Assembly: GCA_965153355.1 (NCBI GenBank)
Contig: OZ231128.1
Location: 5,890,001 to 5,954,000 of the forward strand
DNA from: Flaccisagitta enflata
Taxonomy: Eukaryota; Chaetognatha; Sagittoidea; Aphragmophora
Length of the DNA: 64,000 nt
Direction of reading: 5' to 3'
Part shown: one piece after another, positions 24,782 to 35,724 of the stretch
How positions within the stretch are numbered: the stretch's first letter is position 1
Layout of the letters: each line of letters opens with the position of its first letter
The notes under the pieces: generated by a model
The model's database searches: none
Seen by the model: only the letters and a program-made list of their open reading frames with translations
What the model was told of the DNA's origin: nothing
Position numbers and translations under genes: made by a program

Positions 24782-25232
24782 AAGGCTTTAAGCTAGGCTA
24801 GGGGCGCGGGGCCCCCTAACCCCCCCTCTTTGCCTCTTGCTAACCCCCCTTCTTTGCTCCCCCTTTTACCCGATAATTCAAAACCAGTGAATTGAAATTT
24901 TATCTAGCATGTGCAACTTCCTGTCTGGCTAAAAGTGATATATTTAAAGAACTTAAAACGGATAAAACAACAAAATATGATATTTCCATTACAGTTAAGC
25001 ATATCATCGTGAAAAAAAAGTCAAAAACAAACATTTCATGGCTTTTTGTGCTGCAATTTTTGCGATTATGTCATCAACATTGATTTTTCGTAAAAAAGAA
25101 AGAGCAAATGATCCCAATCTTTCTTTCTTTCTCTTCTTTTTTTTTTCTTTCTTTTTTTTTTCTTTTTCAGGGGTGGGTGCTGCAGGTGTGGGGCCCCCCT
25201 GAGGCGCGGGGCCCTAAGCTATAGCTTTTTTA
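24782..25232. repeat. Candidate inverted-repeat element with GC-rich ends
   Basis: Ends ggggcgcggggcccccta and aggcgcggggccctaagct are imperfect inverted matches around an AT-rich core. No target duplication identified. Confidence 0.4.
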
Positions 25233-25367
25233 GCCTATTTGTTGATCCAGCATAGGCCGTGTGTACCTCCTAATCTCATGAACCATTTTCGAATTTTCGC
25301 CCATTTTACCTTTATTCTTTCTTTTCCTCACATGTATTTCTTTTCATTAATGCTGACAAATGTGAAG

Positions 25368-25481
25368 GGGGAATCAAGTGGTTCAATGGCGACGGCGGTT
25401 GCCATGGCCGCGAGAGGCATCTCTCACGCAGGAGAAAACACTTTTGGACCTTCTTCGGGTGCACCCAGTCCTTTGTCCCAG
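25368..25481 (+). CDS. MADD: MADD exon 11: Ala/Gly/Ser linker
   Basis: 114 nt, phase 0-0, skippable in frame. Reads GESSGSMATAVAMAARGISH then AGENTFGPSSGAPSPLSQ. The acceptor (atgtgaag) is poor in pyrimidines immediately upstream, but it is the only one that keeps phase 0. Donor is gtcttt. Confidence 0.8.
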
Positions 25482-26055
25482 GTCTTTTGCTTTCTTTTGC
25501 TTTCACTCTACCGCTTCCTTTTTAAGTTTATATCTAGCCGCACACTTTGAAGCCTGTTGTGTTTTGATGCTCATTTTAAGCACTTTAATCATTTTTAGTT
25601 CATGTACGCTCTCGCTGCAGATTTCCGTATTTTTGTGATATCACCGCGATCTAATTCCTGCTCATTTACACATTACATGTATGCATTTTATCTGTATCCA
25701 AAGGTTTTCATCCTTTAGTAAGATATGGGTTGAGTAGTAATGTTGTCCAACTTTCATAGCATCTGTATGCATAGTGTAGCGTTTATCTCGATTCTGCAAT
25801 TAGTATCTGTATGCATGTGGATGTACACGTGTGTACATACTACATACAATTTTGCTCATAGGTACATATAAGTGGAAATTTGCAAATAGGTATCAACTGT
25901 GAAATAGCTGCGTCTAGGCCAATTGAGCTATTGGCCCCAGATTGGTTGCATTTAAATTTTGAAAGAACTTCAACAACTCTTTTAAATGGGACCAATCTGA
26001 CTATGGTGATGATTTCTCCCCATGATTTATTTTGGATATTGGTTTCCTCTGACAG
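25482..26055. other. Intron 11, nothing recognised
   Basis: AT-rich; contains a short stretch (gagtagtaatgttgtccaac, 25731) that recurs at 58003 in intron 26. Confidence 0.5.
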
Positions 26056-26140
26056 ACCTCGACGTTCTGTGGCAGTCAAGAGTCGTTGTCTTCCGCCTCC
26101 GCCCTCAACAATATTAATCCAAATATGCCACCTCGCCCAG
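26056..26140 (+). CDS. MADD: MADD exon 12: Ser-rich linker (GSQESLSS)
   Basis: 85 nt, phase 0 to 1, between cctctgacag and gtgata. Reads TSTFCGSQESLSSASALNNI then NPNMPPRPG. Phase continuity with exons 11 and 13 is exact. Confidence 0.85.
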
Positions 26141-26318
26141 GTGATAAAATGAGCATTCAATTTGAAAGAAATTGTGCACGTTTCTTTTCGATTTGGTTTG
26201 TTTACTGTGCTCAATGTGCAATACTATTCTATCTGTGTATACTGGTGCTAAGTGGTCACTTTGGTACAAATGAATAAATGGACGAGGTCTTTTGTTTTAC
26301 AGATTCTAAGCGGGTGTT

Positions 26319-26396
26319 TACTTAGGGTTTAGGGGTAAGGATGGGGTTGGGGATGGTTTTAGGGTTAGGGCTAGCGTTAGGGCTAGGTGAGGGTTG
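26319..26396 (+). repeat. TTAGGG-like degenerate repeat (family T)
   Basis: Variants of ttagggttagggctag; a related copy is at 55853-55916, and homology continues downstream into the hAT target. Confidence 0.7.
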
Positions 26397-26414
26397 GGTT
26401 TTATACATCACAAC

Positions 26415-27331
26415 CAGGCCTGAGCTATATAGCATTTTTGTCAACTATACAATACCAATACAATACTTTCAAGTATTGGGACAATACAATACAATACCAA
26501 TACAATACAATATCCATTAAAATTGTATATAATACATTATCATAGCGTACAATACAATACAATATCTATATGATTTTATATAGTTTTAGTAATAAGTGAT
26601 AAGTAGTAATATATATTTAACTAATTATAGTTAGATGATGTACTAATGATTTAAAAAAAACATGACTTTAATCATTTTATATATATTTTGTTATATAGGA
26701 AAAACTTATAAATTTTCATGTTTTTTTTCATTTTTATGTTATTCTATCTTTATCCTTAAGATTTTTTTCTTTTTTTTTTAAACTTTTTTATTTGTTTTTT
26801 ATTCTGTCTATATCTGATTCTCTTTTTCTTATATTTTTTTATTTGTTTGTTTGTTTGTGTTTTTCATTATCTTTCCCTGTCTCTTTCTCCCTCTTATAGA
26901 TTCTTTATTTTCCTCTTCCTTCTTTTCATTTTTTTAGCTTTTGACCACTGGTTGTTACTTTCATAGATTTTTATTCTTCTTTTTCTTTTTTGTCTATATT
27001 TCCAACCCACTTAATCTCTCATAAGTTCTCCTTCTTCTTCCTGTTTTCATCCCTCACTCACTTATACTTTCAGCAGATCCTCCTTTTCTTTTTTTATCTC
27101 TCACCTTTTCCACTCTTTTGTTCTCCCTCAGACCTTGGAATGCTGTTCCTGTTCCCCTTCATCACATTGTCTTTCTCTCTTATATTTCACTTTCCTCAGA
27201 TCAGTTTTGTTGTAGCATTGTATAATATTGTATTGGAAAAATTATAAAATAAACTACATGTATTGGGAAAAACCAATACACAAGAATATTGTAAACCCAA
27301 TACCAATACCCAATACAATCGCTCAGGCCTG
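26415..27331. mobile_element. hAT-type non-autonomous element
   Basis: 917 bp with terminal inverted repeat CAGGCCTGAGC and a perfect 8-bp target duplication ATCACAAC (26407-26414 and 27332-27339). The ends contain caatacaatac-type repeats. No transposase frame is present. The 8-bp duplication and CAGG...CCTG ends fit the hAT superfamily. Confidence 0.9.
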
Positions 27332-27471
27332 ATCACAACCCAAATCTGCTTGAATTAAAGCTTCGCCCTTGCGTGAAAAAACGAACAAAAACAAAAGATT
27401 TGAATCGTTTTAGATAAAAATTTTCGTGACTTTTATATGCGCTTCAGTGATAAATGATCTCTGGTTTGCAG

Positions 27472-27543
27472 GTTCACATTTTAGACGGCCAGGTTTCGAC
27501 TCGCAGCCCACATCCAAAATTTTGCCTTCCGAAGCCTCCTCTG
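27472..27543 (+). CDS. MADD: MADD exon 13
   Basis: 72 nt, phase 1-1 (skippable), between gtttgcag and gtaagt. Reads GSHFRRPGFDSQPTSKILP then SEASS. A 917-bp hAT-type element sits in the intron just upstream (26415-27331). Confidence 0.85.
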
Positions 27544-27723
27544 GTAAGTTCTCTTGGAAAACACAGACAGTTTCATGATTTCAATTCCATAAGACCTTAA
27601 AAACGACTAAAGCGGCATCACAAATATGCAACGGATTGACACACGGACTACAGGAGTTGCGTCACTCTTAGCAAGCTACTTTAAATGTGTGGTGATCATT
27701 GTACCGTTGTTTATGATCCAAAA

Positions 27724-27890
27724 CTTTTTAGTCGCGTGCTACGCTACTCTACACCCCGCTATGTCGGTCCGTCGGTCGGTCGTTTTTGACCTTCGAGCAT
27801 ACAGCTCCTGCCCAGATGCCCGAGTGACCTTCTCCAGCACTGCTCCTGCCCACCCGCACGCGACTAGGGTAGCCGTGTATCCGGCCTTGT
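27724..27890 (+). repeat. Family A repeat
   Basis: Head ttagtcgcgtgctacgctac, accccgctatgtcggtccgt, body with ctcctgcccagatgcc, third arm gcacgcgact, tail tgtatccggccttgtt. Confidence 0.9.
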
Positions 27891-28431
27891 TTCAAGTTCA
27901 TCTCAATAATTGGCGAGTAAAGCCCATTAGTCCAAATATGGGGCATCCAATGTCCTCTTCTAAATTTAACATACTATTGAAGTTTCACTGGTGATGTAAA
28001 TGTACTTATTGTGTTTGTTAAAATGATGGGTGCCGTTGCATGTCTACAGTTGTTCTAAACTACACCTACTTCATTAAGTCAAGAGGCGATGAAGTCTCGC
28101 AAGGATTGTATCCAAGTTGGTGCAGACACCTTAATGTCGCCTTTCATTAAAGAAAATCGCCATGACACTGGCATGAACATGGACTTAACAAGATGCATAT
28201 GCCCAATAACCTTAGATTCTTATTTCAACAAATAACAACCGAGACTTGGAAAACCGCGGAACTTTTAGCTTGAATACTTATATCATGGGAACATGAGCTG
28301 GTTGGTTTGGGCAGTTACTGGAGTGGTCAGGACCATTGCTGGCGTAAAGAAGTGTATTGCAAATGAAAGACGGAGAATGTGAAGCCGAAGGTGCCAAGTG
28401 TTGATTTTCCTTATTCCTCACATATCATCAG

Positions 28432-28508
28432 GCTCTTCCTTTCATTTCATTCAACCATTGGCCAAATCCAAATTAGCCTTTCAGCCACAACGCCGTGTTC
28501 CAACCCGG
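28432..28508 (+). CDS. MADD: MADD exon 14
   Basis: 77 nt, phase 1 to 0, between atatcatcag and gtaaat. Reads GSSFHFIQPLAKSKLAFQPQ then RRVPTR. No recognised motif; supported by phase and splice sites. Confidence 0.85.
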
Positions 28509-28660
28509 GTAAATTGCCTTATAGCTATGAAGCTATCAACGATAAAGTCAATTGAGATCTACATTTACTGTATTTTCAAAACGCCATCAGTCTCATACTT
28601 CCTCCCTTTGAATTTCGCCTTCTTTTCCTTGAACATACGGGATCTATTTTCGCCATCAAG

Positions 28661-28756
28661 CTGAATGATTTAGAGGAGAAGCAATTGAGTCAAGAAGCGC
28701 CCCTCGCAGCCGCTGCTGTACCAGACAAGACTCTCTTGTCAAAGGGAATTGATCAG
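28661..28756 (+). CDS. MADD: MADD exon 15
   Basis: 96 nt, phase 0-0 (skippable), between cgccatcaag and gttagg. Reads LNDLEEKQLSQEAPLAAAAV then PDKTLLSKGIDQ. The intron from exon 14 is only 152 bp. Confidence 0.85.
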
Positions 28757-29302
28757 GTTAGGGATCAGTTGTCAGCTTTTCAATTAAGGCTTGCCTCCTG
28801 ACAATTATTGAATGAATAATTGGAAGAAATTTGCCCTTCTTTCAAAGGATGTTGCATGTGAATTGGGTTGATTTTCCTTCCCGTGATCTATTCCAATTAA
28901 TTTTCATATTCCCATTCACACTGTCACATTGCAAAAGGACCTATAAGAATGGTTAAGTGGTTTGTCAAAAATGCATTTTCACTGGCTTACAATGGCTGAG
29001 AAATTTTTGCGACCAACAGACGGATGTTCCAACGGAAGGGCAAAGTAACTTAAGAAGCTATGCAGCACGTGACAAAAAGAGGCGTCAATATTAGATCTAT
29101 GCAATACATGTTTACCGGAACAACCAGTTTGATTTTGTCCAGGATCATTTCACAAGGAATGATTACATTAGGCAAAGCGTAAATTACTTGGAATGGAGCA
29201 TCAGGCAGAAAAAACCATGTTTAGCCCAATCTAATGTGAAGTAACTGATAACTGCAGAGGTGATGACAGGTTTTGTTCCCCAATCCACTTTAGATGCTTC
29301 AG
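28757..29302. other. Intron 15, nothing recognised
   Basis: AT-rich sequence without clear repeats or open frames. Confidence 0.5.
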
Positions 29303-29414
29303 AGTGGGATTTCTTTGTTCGCTTCTCCTCCTGGAAGTACCTCCATACACAGGCCCAAGCTGGGTTCAAACTCATCTAGTGATCAGTCCACCCCATCATC
29401 CAGTACAGAAACAG
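29303..29414 (+). CDS. MADD: MADD exon 16 with a GC 5' splice site
   Basis: 112 nt, phase 0 to 1, acceptor gatgcttcag. Reads SGISLFASPPGSTSIHRPK then a Ser/Thr stretch ending STETG. The only donor that joins exon 17 in frame is GC (acag/gctcgt, 29415-29416). The nearby GT at 29419 gives a stop codon in exon 17. Confidence 0.85.
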
Positions 29415-30014
29415 GCTCGTGTTCTCTCATGTTTTTTTTTAAATTTGACTGTATTGGTGTCCTTTTTTCCTATCTCAGTTATTTTCGTATCTCTGTTCTA
29501 TGTATTTTCAGGAAAATTAGACATTCCTGATTCTGCATGTCATTGTAATTTAAAATTGAGGCCACTGCATCATGAAGATTGAGGCCATTACACCATGAAT
29601 GATATGAGGCATTCATTAGGATAATTTCTCAAAAAATAAAGTTTCTTTGTGTGCCAATTTGTTCAAGTGATGATAATGGATCATGCAGACTACACACCTT
29701 TGACTGGGCCAAGAGTCCCATCTTTCATGATAAATATCCTACAAAGAAATAGCGGGCTCGTTAACATCTATTTTGATCTGTTTTTACAATTTTTTTCATG
29801 GCACTGCAATTTAAAATCAACTGCATTCCTTCATTTTTACGTATCCTAATATATATGTCAGTTTCATTCAGTTTTACATCTTTATATTTTAAAAAAGCTT
29901 GAGATATGAAAGATGGCCAAATGACAGGGCCAACTGGGCCTGCAGCCGGCAAGAATTGCGGGCCCAACAGCCAAATTGTGGGCTCGCAGGCCTGCTCTAA
30001 AGAATTCCAATATA

Positions 30015-30566
30015 CAGTAGATGTCGTCTAGACTTAGAAATACGGGGGAATTCATAACAGGAAGATAAATAAACCGGAGAGACTGATATTTCGAATGTAA
30101 ACTAATAAAAGGATGCTTTATTGCTCATGGGTGTTGGTTGCCATGGAAACACGTTTCCGCGTATTTACCTTAAAGTATAAATAATTGAGAAAAAAATGAA
30201 ATTTGCTATAACTTTCTCATAATATGTTCTGTAAGAATATCGCTCTTTTGGCGGTTGCTAGGGAGCATCACAGAGCTGTCACACATAGTTATACTCCCTA
30301 GCAATGTCTAAACAAGCAATATTCTTACAGAACATATTGTGAGAAAGTTGTTGCAAATTTTATTTTAAACCATGTTCCCTCAAAAAGTTTTTCAAAATAT
30401 TAATACTTTAGCATAAATACATGGAAATGTGTTTTCATGGCAACCAACACCTATGGGCAATAAAGCATCCTTTTATTAACCTATATTGCAAATATCAGTC
30501 TCTTAAGCATATTTGTCTGTTTGTAGCGAATTCCCCCATATTTCCAAGTCTAGACGACATCTACTG
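30015..30566. repeat. Family J MITE, uninterrupted copy
   Basis: 552 bp, ends CAGTAGATGTCGTCTAGAC / GTCTAGACGACATCTACTG, TA flanks. Inner inverted arms include ggttgccatggaaacac. Serves as the empty-site reference for the nested copy at 39452-40780. Confidence 0.9.
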
Positions 30567-31803
30567 TATGTGAGATGGACACTGCTACGAAATCTTTCTA
30601 AAATAAGGATATGAGCCTTAGGAGCTCTAACTGGTGTTTAATTGCGAGTGATTTGCGACCCTTCACAACTATCCTTTTAGAAATGAAAATAATATCCCTA
30701 AGCATTATTCTGGGACATTGCCAAGGGAATATTAGAAACACTTTGCTGCTTAAAATACTTTTCCTAGTGTCACATGTAATCTTTTTCACGTAGCCAGTGT
30801 GCATGATTATTTTATTGTCTTTTTCTGCGCATCATTATTTTAATCACTGAGATTTCAATTCATGTATTCATTTCGCCTTGAATCTGTGCATTTGGGCGAA
30901 GCTGGGAGGGGATGCTTTTAAACCCCATGATAAGGCTGGCATTGCCTTAGAAGGCTTTGAAAGCCAATATGAGTTACAATTGGACCTTCCTAAAAGTCAA
31001 ATCCAGGCCCGCTTTCAGGTTCAAAATGGTTTCAAATACTATGATAAGTGAGCGGGAAGGACTTAAGGCCAAGGGCGAGCTCTGCTGATTTGCTCCATGT
31101 TCTTGAATCATTGTTTCTGGGTATCTGTTCTCCACATTAGCTGTTTGCATGCTGAATGGTAGCCATTGTGTGTAGTTGCTAAATTTTGTTATTATTTCAA
31201 GTTTTCATATTACTGGATTATAGAGAAGTAGTAAAAGTGTAGGTGTCTGCACCTTCCCTCTGTAGGCTTTCATGTGTGAATGGAACCGGCAGAATTCAGT
31301 ATTGCGGACCACAAAATTGAATATTGAAAATATTTTTGTACAAATCCACTAATCGAATTTGAACAAAAAATATTGCGCTGATTGGATAAGTGGAAGGATT
31401 ATCATTTATCAATTTTACAAGTGCCCGTGGTATGGGAGTATTGAGGTGGGTCACCTCATCAAAAAAATTGGCTTGTGAAATTTTGCGAAGGCCTACTAGT
31501 TTAAATTTTTTTGGCCTACAGAATATCGTATCTGGACCATAAGCGCATTTCCGGCTGTGGAGTTTCATACTGTATACTGCCAGTACTCAGTCGCGTTCAT
31601 TGCTTCGGACAGCCCTTTTTGTGATCGGTTGTGTGTCTTCATTCTATAAAAAATACAACTTTGTCAATTTATGTCAAAAGAATCCTAAATATTCATGTCT
31701 TTTTCCAAAAAAATATTCTTAAAAATCGTCACGTTTTGGTCTAATCATGATCCAGCTGATCAAATTCTCTTTTATTTTTTTATTTTCCTTTGTAAAACTT
31801 TAG
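30567..31803. other. Intron 16, rest: nothing recognised
   Basis: AT-rich sequence. Two short open stretches have no splice or homology support. Confidence 0.5.
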
Positions 31804-31881
31804 GTGCTCATCCTGTGATCATTCACGGCGGCCAAGGTAGTTTGGATGGGATTTCCGAAACTTCTTTCGACATGGGTTACG
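31804..31881 (+). CDS. MADD: MADD exon 17
   Basis: 78 nt, phase 1-1 (skippable), between aactttag and gtaaga. Reads GAHPVIIHGGQGSLDG then ISETSFDMGY. Sequence around it is AT-rich intron, so the GC-balanced open stretch stands out. Confidence 0.88.
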
Positions 31882-32122
31882 GTAAGAGACATTTTTTGGG
31901 CTTGCGGCTGATGACAGCGGTTAAGCTTTCCAGCCTTAATAGTAATAAGTAATTTTCTAATATTGGGGTAAGAACAAATTGGGAAAGGGCATGCAATCTA
32001 AATATAATTCAACGTTTGGATTCCAGACGACGAGGTTGATAATTAGTTATCATCATGGCAAAGGAGCCTACTCACAATACTCACATGCTTTTCACCGTTT
32101 TATGTTGATACTTTTGTTTTAG

Positions 32123-32229
32123 GTCTTAATCGTTCCGGAGTCAATGTCTGTGATACGTCTTTAACGCCATCAAATATTTGTGATTCGCCTTCTCCAGCAC
32201 AATCTCTCTCGGAGGCCTCAACGATCGAG
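32123..32229 (+). CDS. MADD: MADD exon 18
   Basis: 107 nt, phase 1 to 0, between ttgttttag and gtaatt. Reads GLNRSGVNVCDTSLTPSNIC then DSPSPAQSLSEASTIE. Ser/Thr-rich linker between the middle block and the death-domain region. Confidence 0.88.
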
Positions 32230-32319
32230 GTAATTAATGTTGGGTCCTATCTTTCGTGATTAATATGGTACCTCAGGTAGGCGCCCTTTAATTATTGATG
32301 AACGCAGCCACTTGACAAT

Positions 32320-32590
32320 ATCTAGTGGCGATTAGAGATAATGGGGGCAAGAATAATAGGAAGAAGGTTGAAGTTAGGAGAGTGAAAAAAAACTAATATA
32401 CATTCATAAAAAAATTGTTTTATTTTTATTATGGTCGGTTGCGATATGGAAACTCTTACCATATTTTCTTGCTTAAATATCAATGTTTTGAAAAAAAAAG
32501 AGATATAGGAATATTGCTCAAAATCGAATTACAATTCGCCCCGAGTATGTCCTGTAACAATATCGCTCATTTGGTTGTGCTCAATGGCAG
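32320..32590. repeat. Family J fragment
   Basis: Shares gatggggg/gataatgggggcaag and tgtcctgtaacaatatcgct with the J copies; ends lost. Confidence 0.5.
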
Positions 32591-32616
32591 TAAATGCCCA
32601 AATGCTTAGCGTTTTT

Positions 32617-32656
32617 AATCACTGCCCACCCGCACGCGACTTGTTTTTGTATCCAG
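32617..32656 (+). repeat. Family A tail forming the exon 19 acceptor region
   Basis: actgcccacccgcacgcgac then ttgtttttgtatccag. In full copies the same place reads cccgcacgcgact, then tgtatccgg. Confidence 0.6.
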
Positions 32657-32741
32657 ACTCGTCGAACTTTACCTCCGCCTCCAGATGCTAGAGTTGCTTT
32701 ACCTCAGCTACAAAAATTGAGCAGCACCGATTCGGACTCAT
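32657..32741 (+). CDS. MADD: MADD exon 19
   Basis: 85 nt, phase 0 to 1, between ttgtatccag and gtgagt. Reads TRRTLPPPPDARVALPQLQK then LSSTDSDS. The 40 bp before the exon carry the tail of a family A repeat (cccacccgcacgcgact, then gtatcc), so the acceptor may be repeat-derived. Confidence 0.88.
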
Positions 32742-32763
32742 GTGAGTACAACGCTACAATTTA

Positions 32764-32898
32764 ACAAGGCCAAGTAGGCCAATAAGGTGCGACGTGTTGA
32801 TCGTCGAACGAATGCGTTACAGACCAACAGACCGACGGACCGACGGACCGACCGACGGACACAGGCAGTTATAGAGGTGCTTTGTCGCACCTAAAAAC
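32764..32898 (-). repeat. Family B repeat
   Basis: Reverse copy: aacaaggccaagtaggcc, arm aaggtgcgacgtg, array gaccgacggaccgacggacc, head gaggtgctttgtcgcaccta. Confidence 0.88.
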
Positions 32899-33183
32899 AG
32901 AACTAGAGTTTTTACTACTTTTCATTACATAGCCCTTGTGCCCTCATTCCGGTGTATCAATGTTGCAAAGAGGGCTCCCTGTGGAAGTATTAGATAGCGC
33001 ATTTCGGCAACTGCGATTAAGCCACGAGGTTTGATGCTCCATGAGAAATTTTGTTTTTTCTATATTAGCAATTTAGTAGTTTAACAATGAGGCACTTTCA
33101 CCATTAAGCATAATGTTGTTAAACGTCATGACTCATGACATGCGTTCTAAACTGTGTTCGAGATATGCACAACTGTTTTTCAA

Positions 33184-33895
33184 TCCTTTTGGGCAGCGGT
33201 CCTGAAGGGGCCGATGATCCATGTTTTTAGTTGCGTGCACACAACTCTTCACCCCGCTTTGTCCCTCTGTCGGTTGGTCGGTCGGTTGGTCCCCATTTTA
33301 CTTTTTTTATCAATTTTATTTCTCTAAGTTATTTTAAGTTATTTTAAGTCATTTTATGGTATACTAAGTCATTCCAAGTCATTCCAAGTCATTCTAAGTT
33401 ATTCTAAGTTATTCTAAGTCATTCTAAGTCAATCTGTAAGTCTCGCACGCAACTTATAGGTGTTGGCCTTGTTAATTTCACGCTTGGAGAAATTTTCTTC
33501 CCCCTTCATTCGTCTGTGTTCCCCCAAACTCTGAGGCCCAAATTCCAGGGCTCCTTGAGGCCCAAATTCTAGCTCCAATGCCCAAATACCAGCTGTGTGG
33601 CTCAAATTCCAGCCCTGGAGTCCAAATTCATACTTTTAAGCCCCCTATCATAGCTTTGAGGCCAAAACCCATCTTTGAGGACAAAATCCTATCTTTGAGT
33701 CCCAAATTCTAGCCCTGAAACTCAAATTCTAGCCCTGAGACTCAAATTTTAGCCCTGGAGCTCAAATTTTAGCCCTGGAGCTCAAATTCTAGCCTTGGAG
33801 CTCAAATTCTAGCCCTGGAGCTCAAATTCAAGCCCTGAGGCTCAAATTCAAGCCCTGAGGCTCAAATTCAAGTCCTGAAACTCAAAATCTATAGT
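33184..33895. repeat. Mosaic of family F and family A repeats
   Basis: Family F start (ttttgggcagcggtcctgaa) at 33189 is interrupted at about 33220 by a family A head (tagttgcgtgcacacaac), a GGTC/GGTT array and a (attctaagtc)n run to 33430, ending gcacgcaact and ggccttgtt at 33470. Family F units (gaggcccaaattc, ctcaaattctagccctg) then continue to 33895. Confidence 0.75.
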
Positions 33896-33904
33896 GGAGT
33901 TGGA

Positions 33905-34302
33905 CAGCAGTTGGTCACTGCAAATCCGGACCAAAGCGTGAATTTTTTTTTACATAATCCTCATGATGTATATGAAAGATTCAGAAGGGGTGCCCTCATA
34001 TATGGGCCCTTCGGGGGTCCCTAGGGGCCCCCAAAAAAGCCCGTTAAGAAAAATTTTTCAAAAAAGTATCTTCAAAAGGGGGGTCAAAACAATAGGAAAT
34101 TACCTAATTTGCCTAGATCCAAGGTCCTGTAGACAAAAAATTTTTTTCAAAAACTTAGAAATTTTTGGGTCGGGTTCCCCCAAATTTATCCGAAAATTAT
34201 TTCAAAAAAAAAGTTCTCTGAAAGGGGGGTCAAATCAACTGGAAATGATCTAATTTGCCAAGATACAAAGCCCTGAAAACAACTTTTTTTTCAAACTTGG
34301 CT
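33905..34302 (+). repeat. Inverted repeat arm, partner at 47885-48272
   Basis: About 395 bp nearly identical in reverse orientation to 47885-48272; shared landmarks are ctgcaaatccggaccaaag, gcccttcgggggtccctagg and gggtcgggttcccccaaa. Confidence 0.9.
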
Positions 34303-34309
34303 GTTTTTT

Positions 34310-35602
34310 GTCCGCGACGGAATATCATTCCGACGCGGACTATAATTCAAGGCGGGTGGGTGTCGTCGTCGTCGTCGTCGTTGTCGTCGTTGTAACGGAT
34401 TTTAAAAAATGGATAACTTTTTTATGCTTTGACCGATTTGGTTCATATTTGGTGGGAAGTTGTGCTAGGGTAAGGCGCTTTACATCCTATCCGATTTTTG
34501 TGATCCGACCAACCCAACCGGCCCAACCAGCCTACCGGCCTAAAAGTGAAAAACGTGCATAACTTTGGCATTTTTCAACCGATTTGGCTGAAATTTGGTA
34601 TGGAGTCTCTAAATGGAAGGCCTTAACATATGTATATGATTTATATGCATTTGAGCATGCTAACCGGCCAAACCGACCTACCACCCAACCAGCCAACCGG
34701 CCTAAAAGTGAAAAACTTGCATTACATCGACATTTTTCAACTGATTTGGTTGAAACTTGGTATGGAGTCTCTAAATGGAAGGACTCAGCATATGCAAACT
34801 ATTTATCCTGTTAAACCAACCAACCAATATGGCCTAAAAGTGAAAAACGTGCATTAACTTTTTTCAACCGATTTGGCTGAAATTTGGTATGGAGTCTCTA
34901 AATGGAAGGGCTCAACATTGTATATGATTTATATGCATTTGAGCATGCTAACCGGCCAAACCGACCTACCACCCAACCAGCCAACCGGCCTTAAAGTAAA
35001 AAACTTGCGTAACTTTGTCATTTTTCAACTGATTTGGTTGAAACTTGGTATGGAGTCTCTAAATGGAAGGACTCAGCATATGCAAACTATTTATCCTGTT
35101 AAACCAGCCTACACCCAACCAGCCTACCAGCCTGAAAGTAAAAATGTGCATATCTTTGGCGTTTTTCAACCAATTTGGTTGAAATTTGGTATGGAGTCTC
35201 TAAATGGAAGGACTCAGCACATGTATGTGATTTATTTATGTTTGAGCATGCCAACCAAAACCCACCTACCACCCAACCAGCTTACCGGCCTGAAAGTTAA
35301 AAACTTGCATAAATTGGACATTTTTCAACCAATTTGGTTGAAACTTGGTATGGAGTCTCTAAATGAAAGAACTCAACATATGCACACTATTTATCCAAAC
35401 CAGTTTACCACCCAGCCACCCTACTAGCCTAAAAGTGAAAAATGTGCATAACTTTGCCATTTTTCAACGGATTTGCATGAAACTTTGTATGGAGGCTCTT
35501 AATGTAAAGAATTATAATTTTAGCGAACTTACGGGGTTAGCGATCTTTTGGTCATAGCGATCTTATGGAATTGGTGATCTACAACCCCCTTCCGTCGCGG
35601 AC
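34310..35602 (+). mobile_element. Family D element: TIR, hairpin, (GTC)n and 145-bp tandem units
   Basis: Terminal inverted repeat GTCCGCGACGGAA (34310-34322) / TTCCGTCGCGGAC (35590-35602). The left end folds as a hairpin with cattccgacgcggac at 34327-34341, then (GTC)n at 34361-34388. The interior has about seven tandem units of about 145 bp with ggtatggagtctctaaatgg. No transposase frame. Confidence 0.8.
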
Positions 35603-35619
35603 CCAGATACTGATCAGAT

Positions 35620-35712
35620 TTTTTTTGTGCCGGATGGATGGACCAATGGACGGACCGACGGAAAGGCCAACAGAGTGACAAAACGGGATGTAGAGTCGCT
35701 TGCACGTGACTT
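35620..35712 (-). repeat. Family A repeat, head side
   Basis: Reverse copy: ggatggatggaccaatgg, acggaccgacgg, acaaaacgggatgtagagtc, gcttgcacgtgact. Confidence 0.75.
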
Positions 35713-35724
35713 CACACATTACAA

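Noticed and set aside
26319-26396. Interstitial telomere
   Set aside because: Units are degenerate mixes of TTAGGG, TAGGGC and GGTTGGG, and a paralogous copy lies at 55.9 kb, so it is a dispersed repeat.
33963-34253. Gene encoding MMYMKDSEGVPSYMGPSG, present again at 47936-48220 on the minus strand
   Set aside because: It is one dispersed repeat in two orientations; the frame has no codon bias and no homologue that I know.
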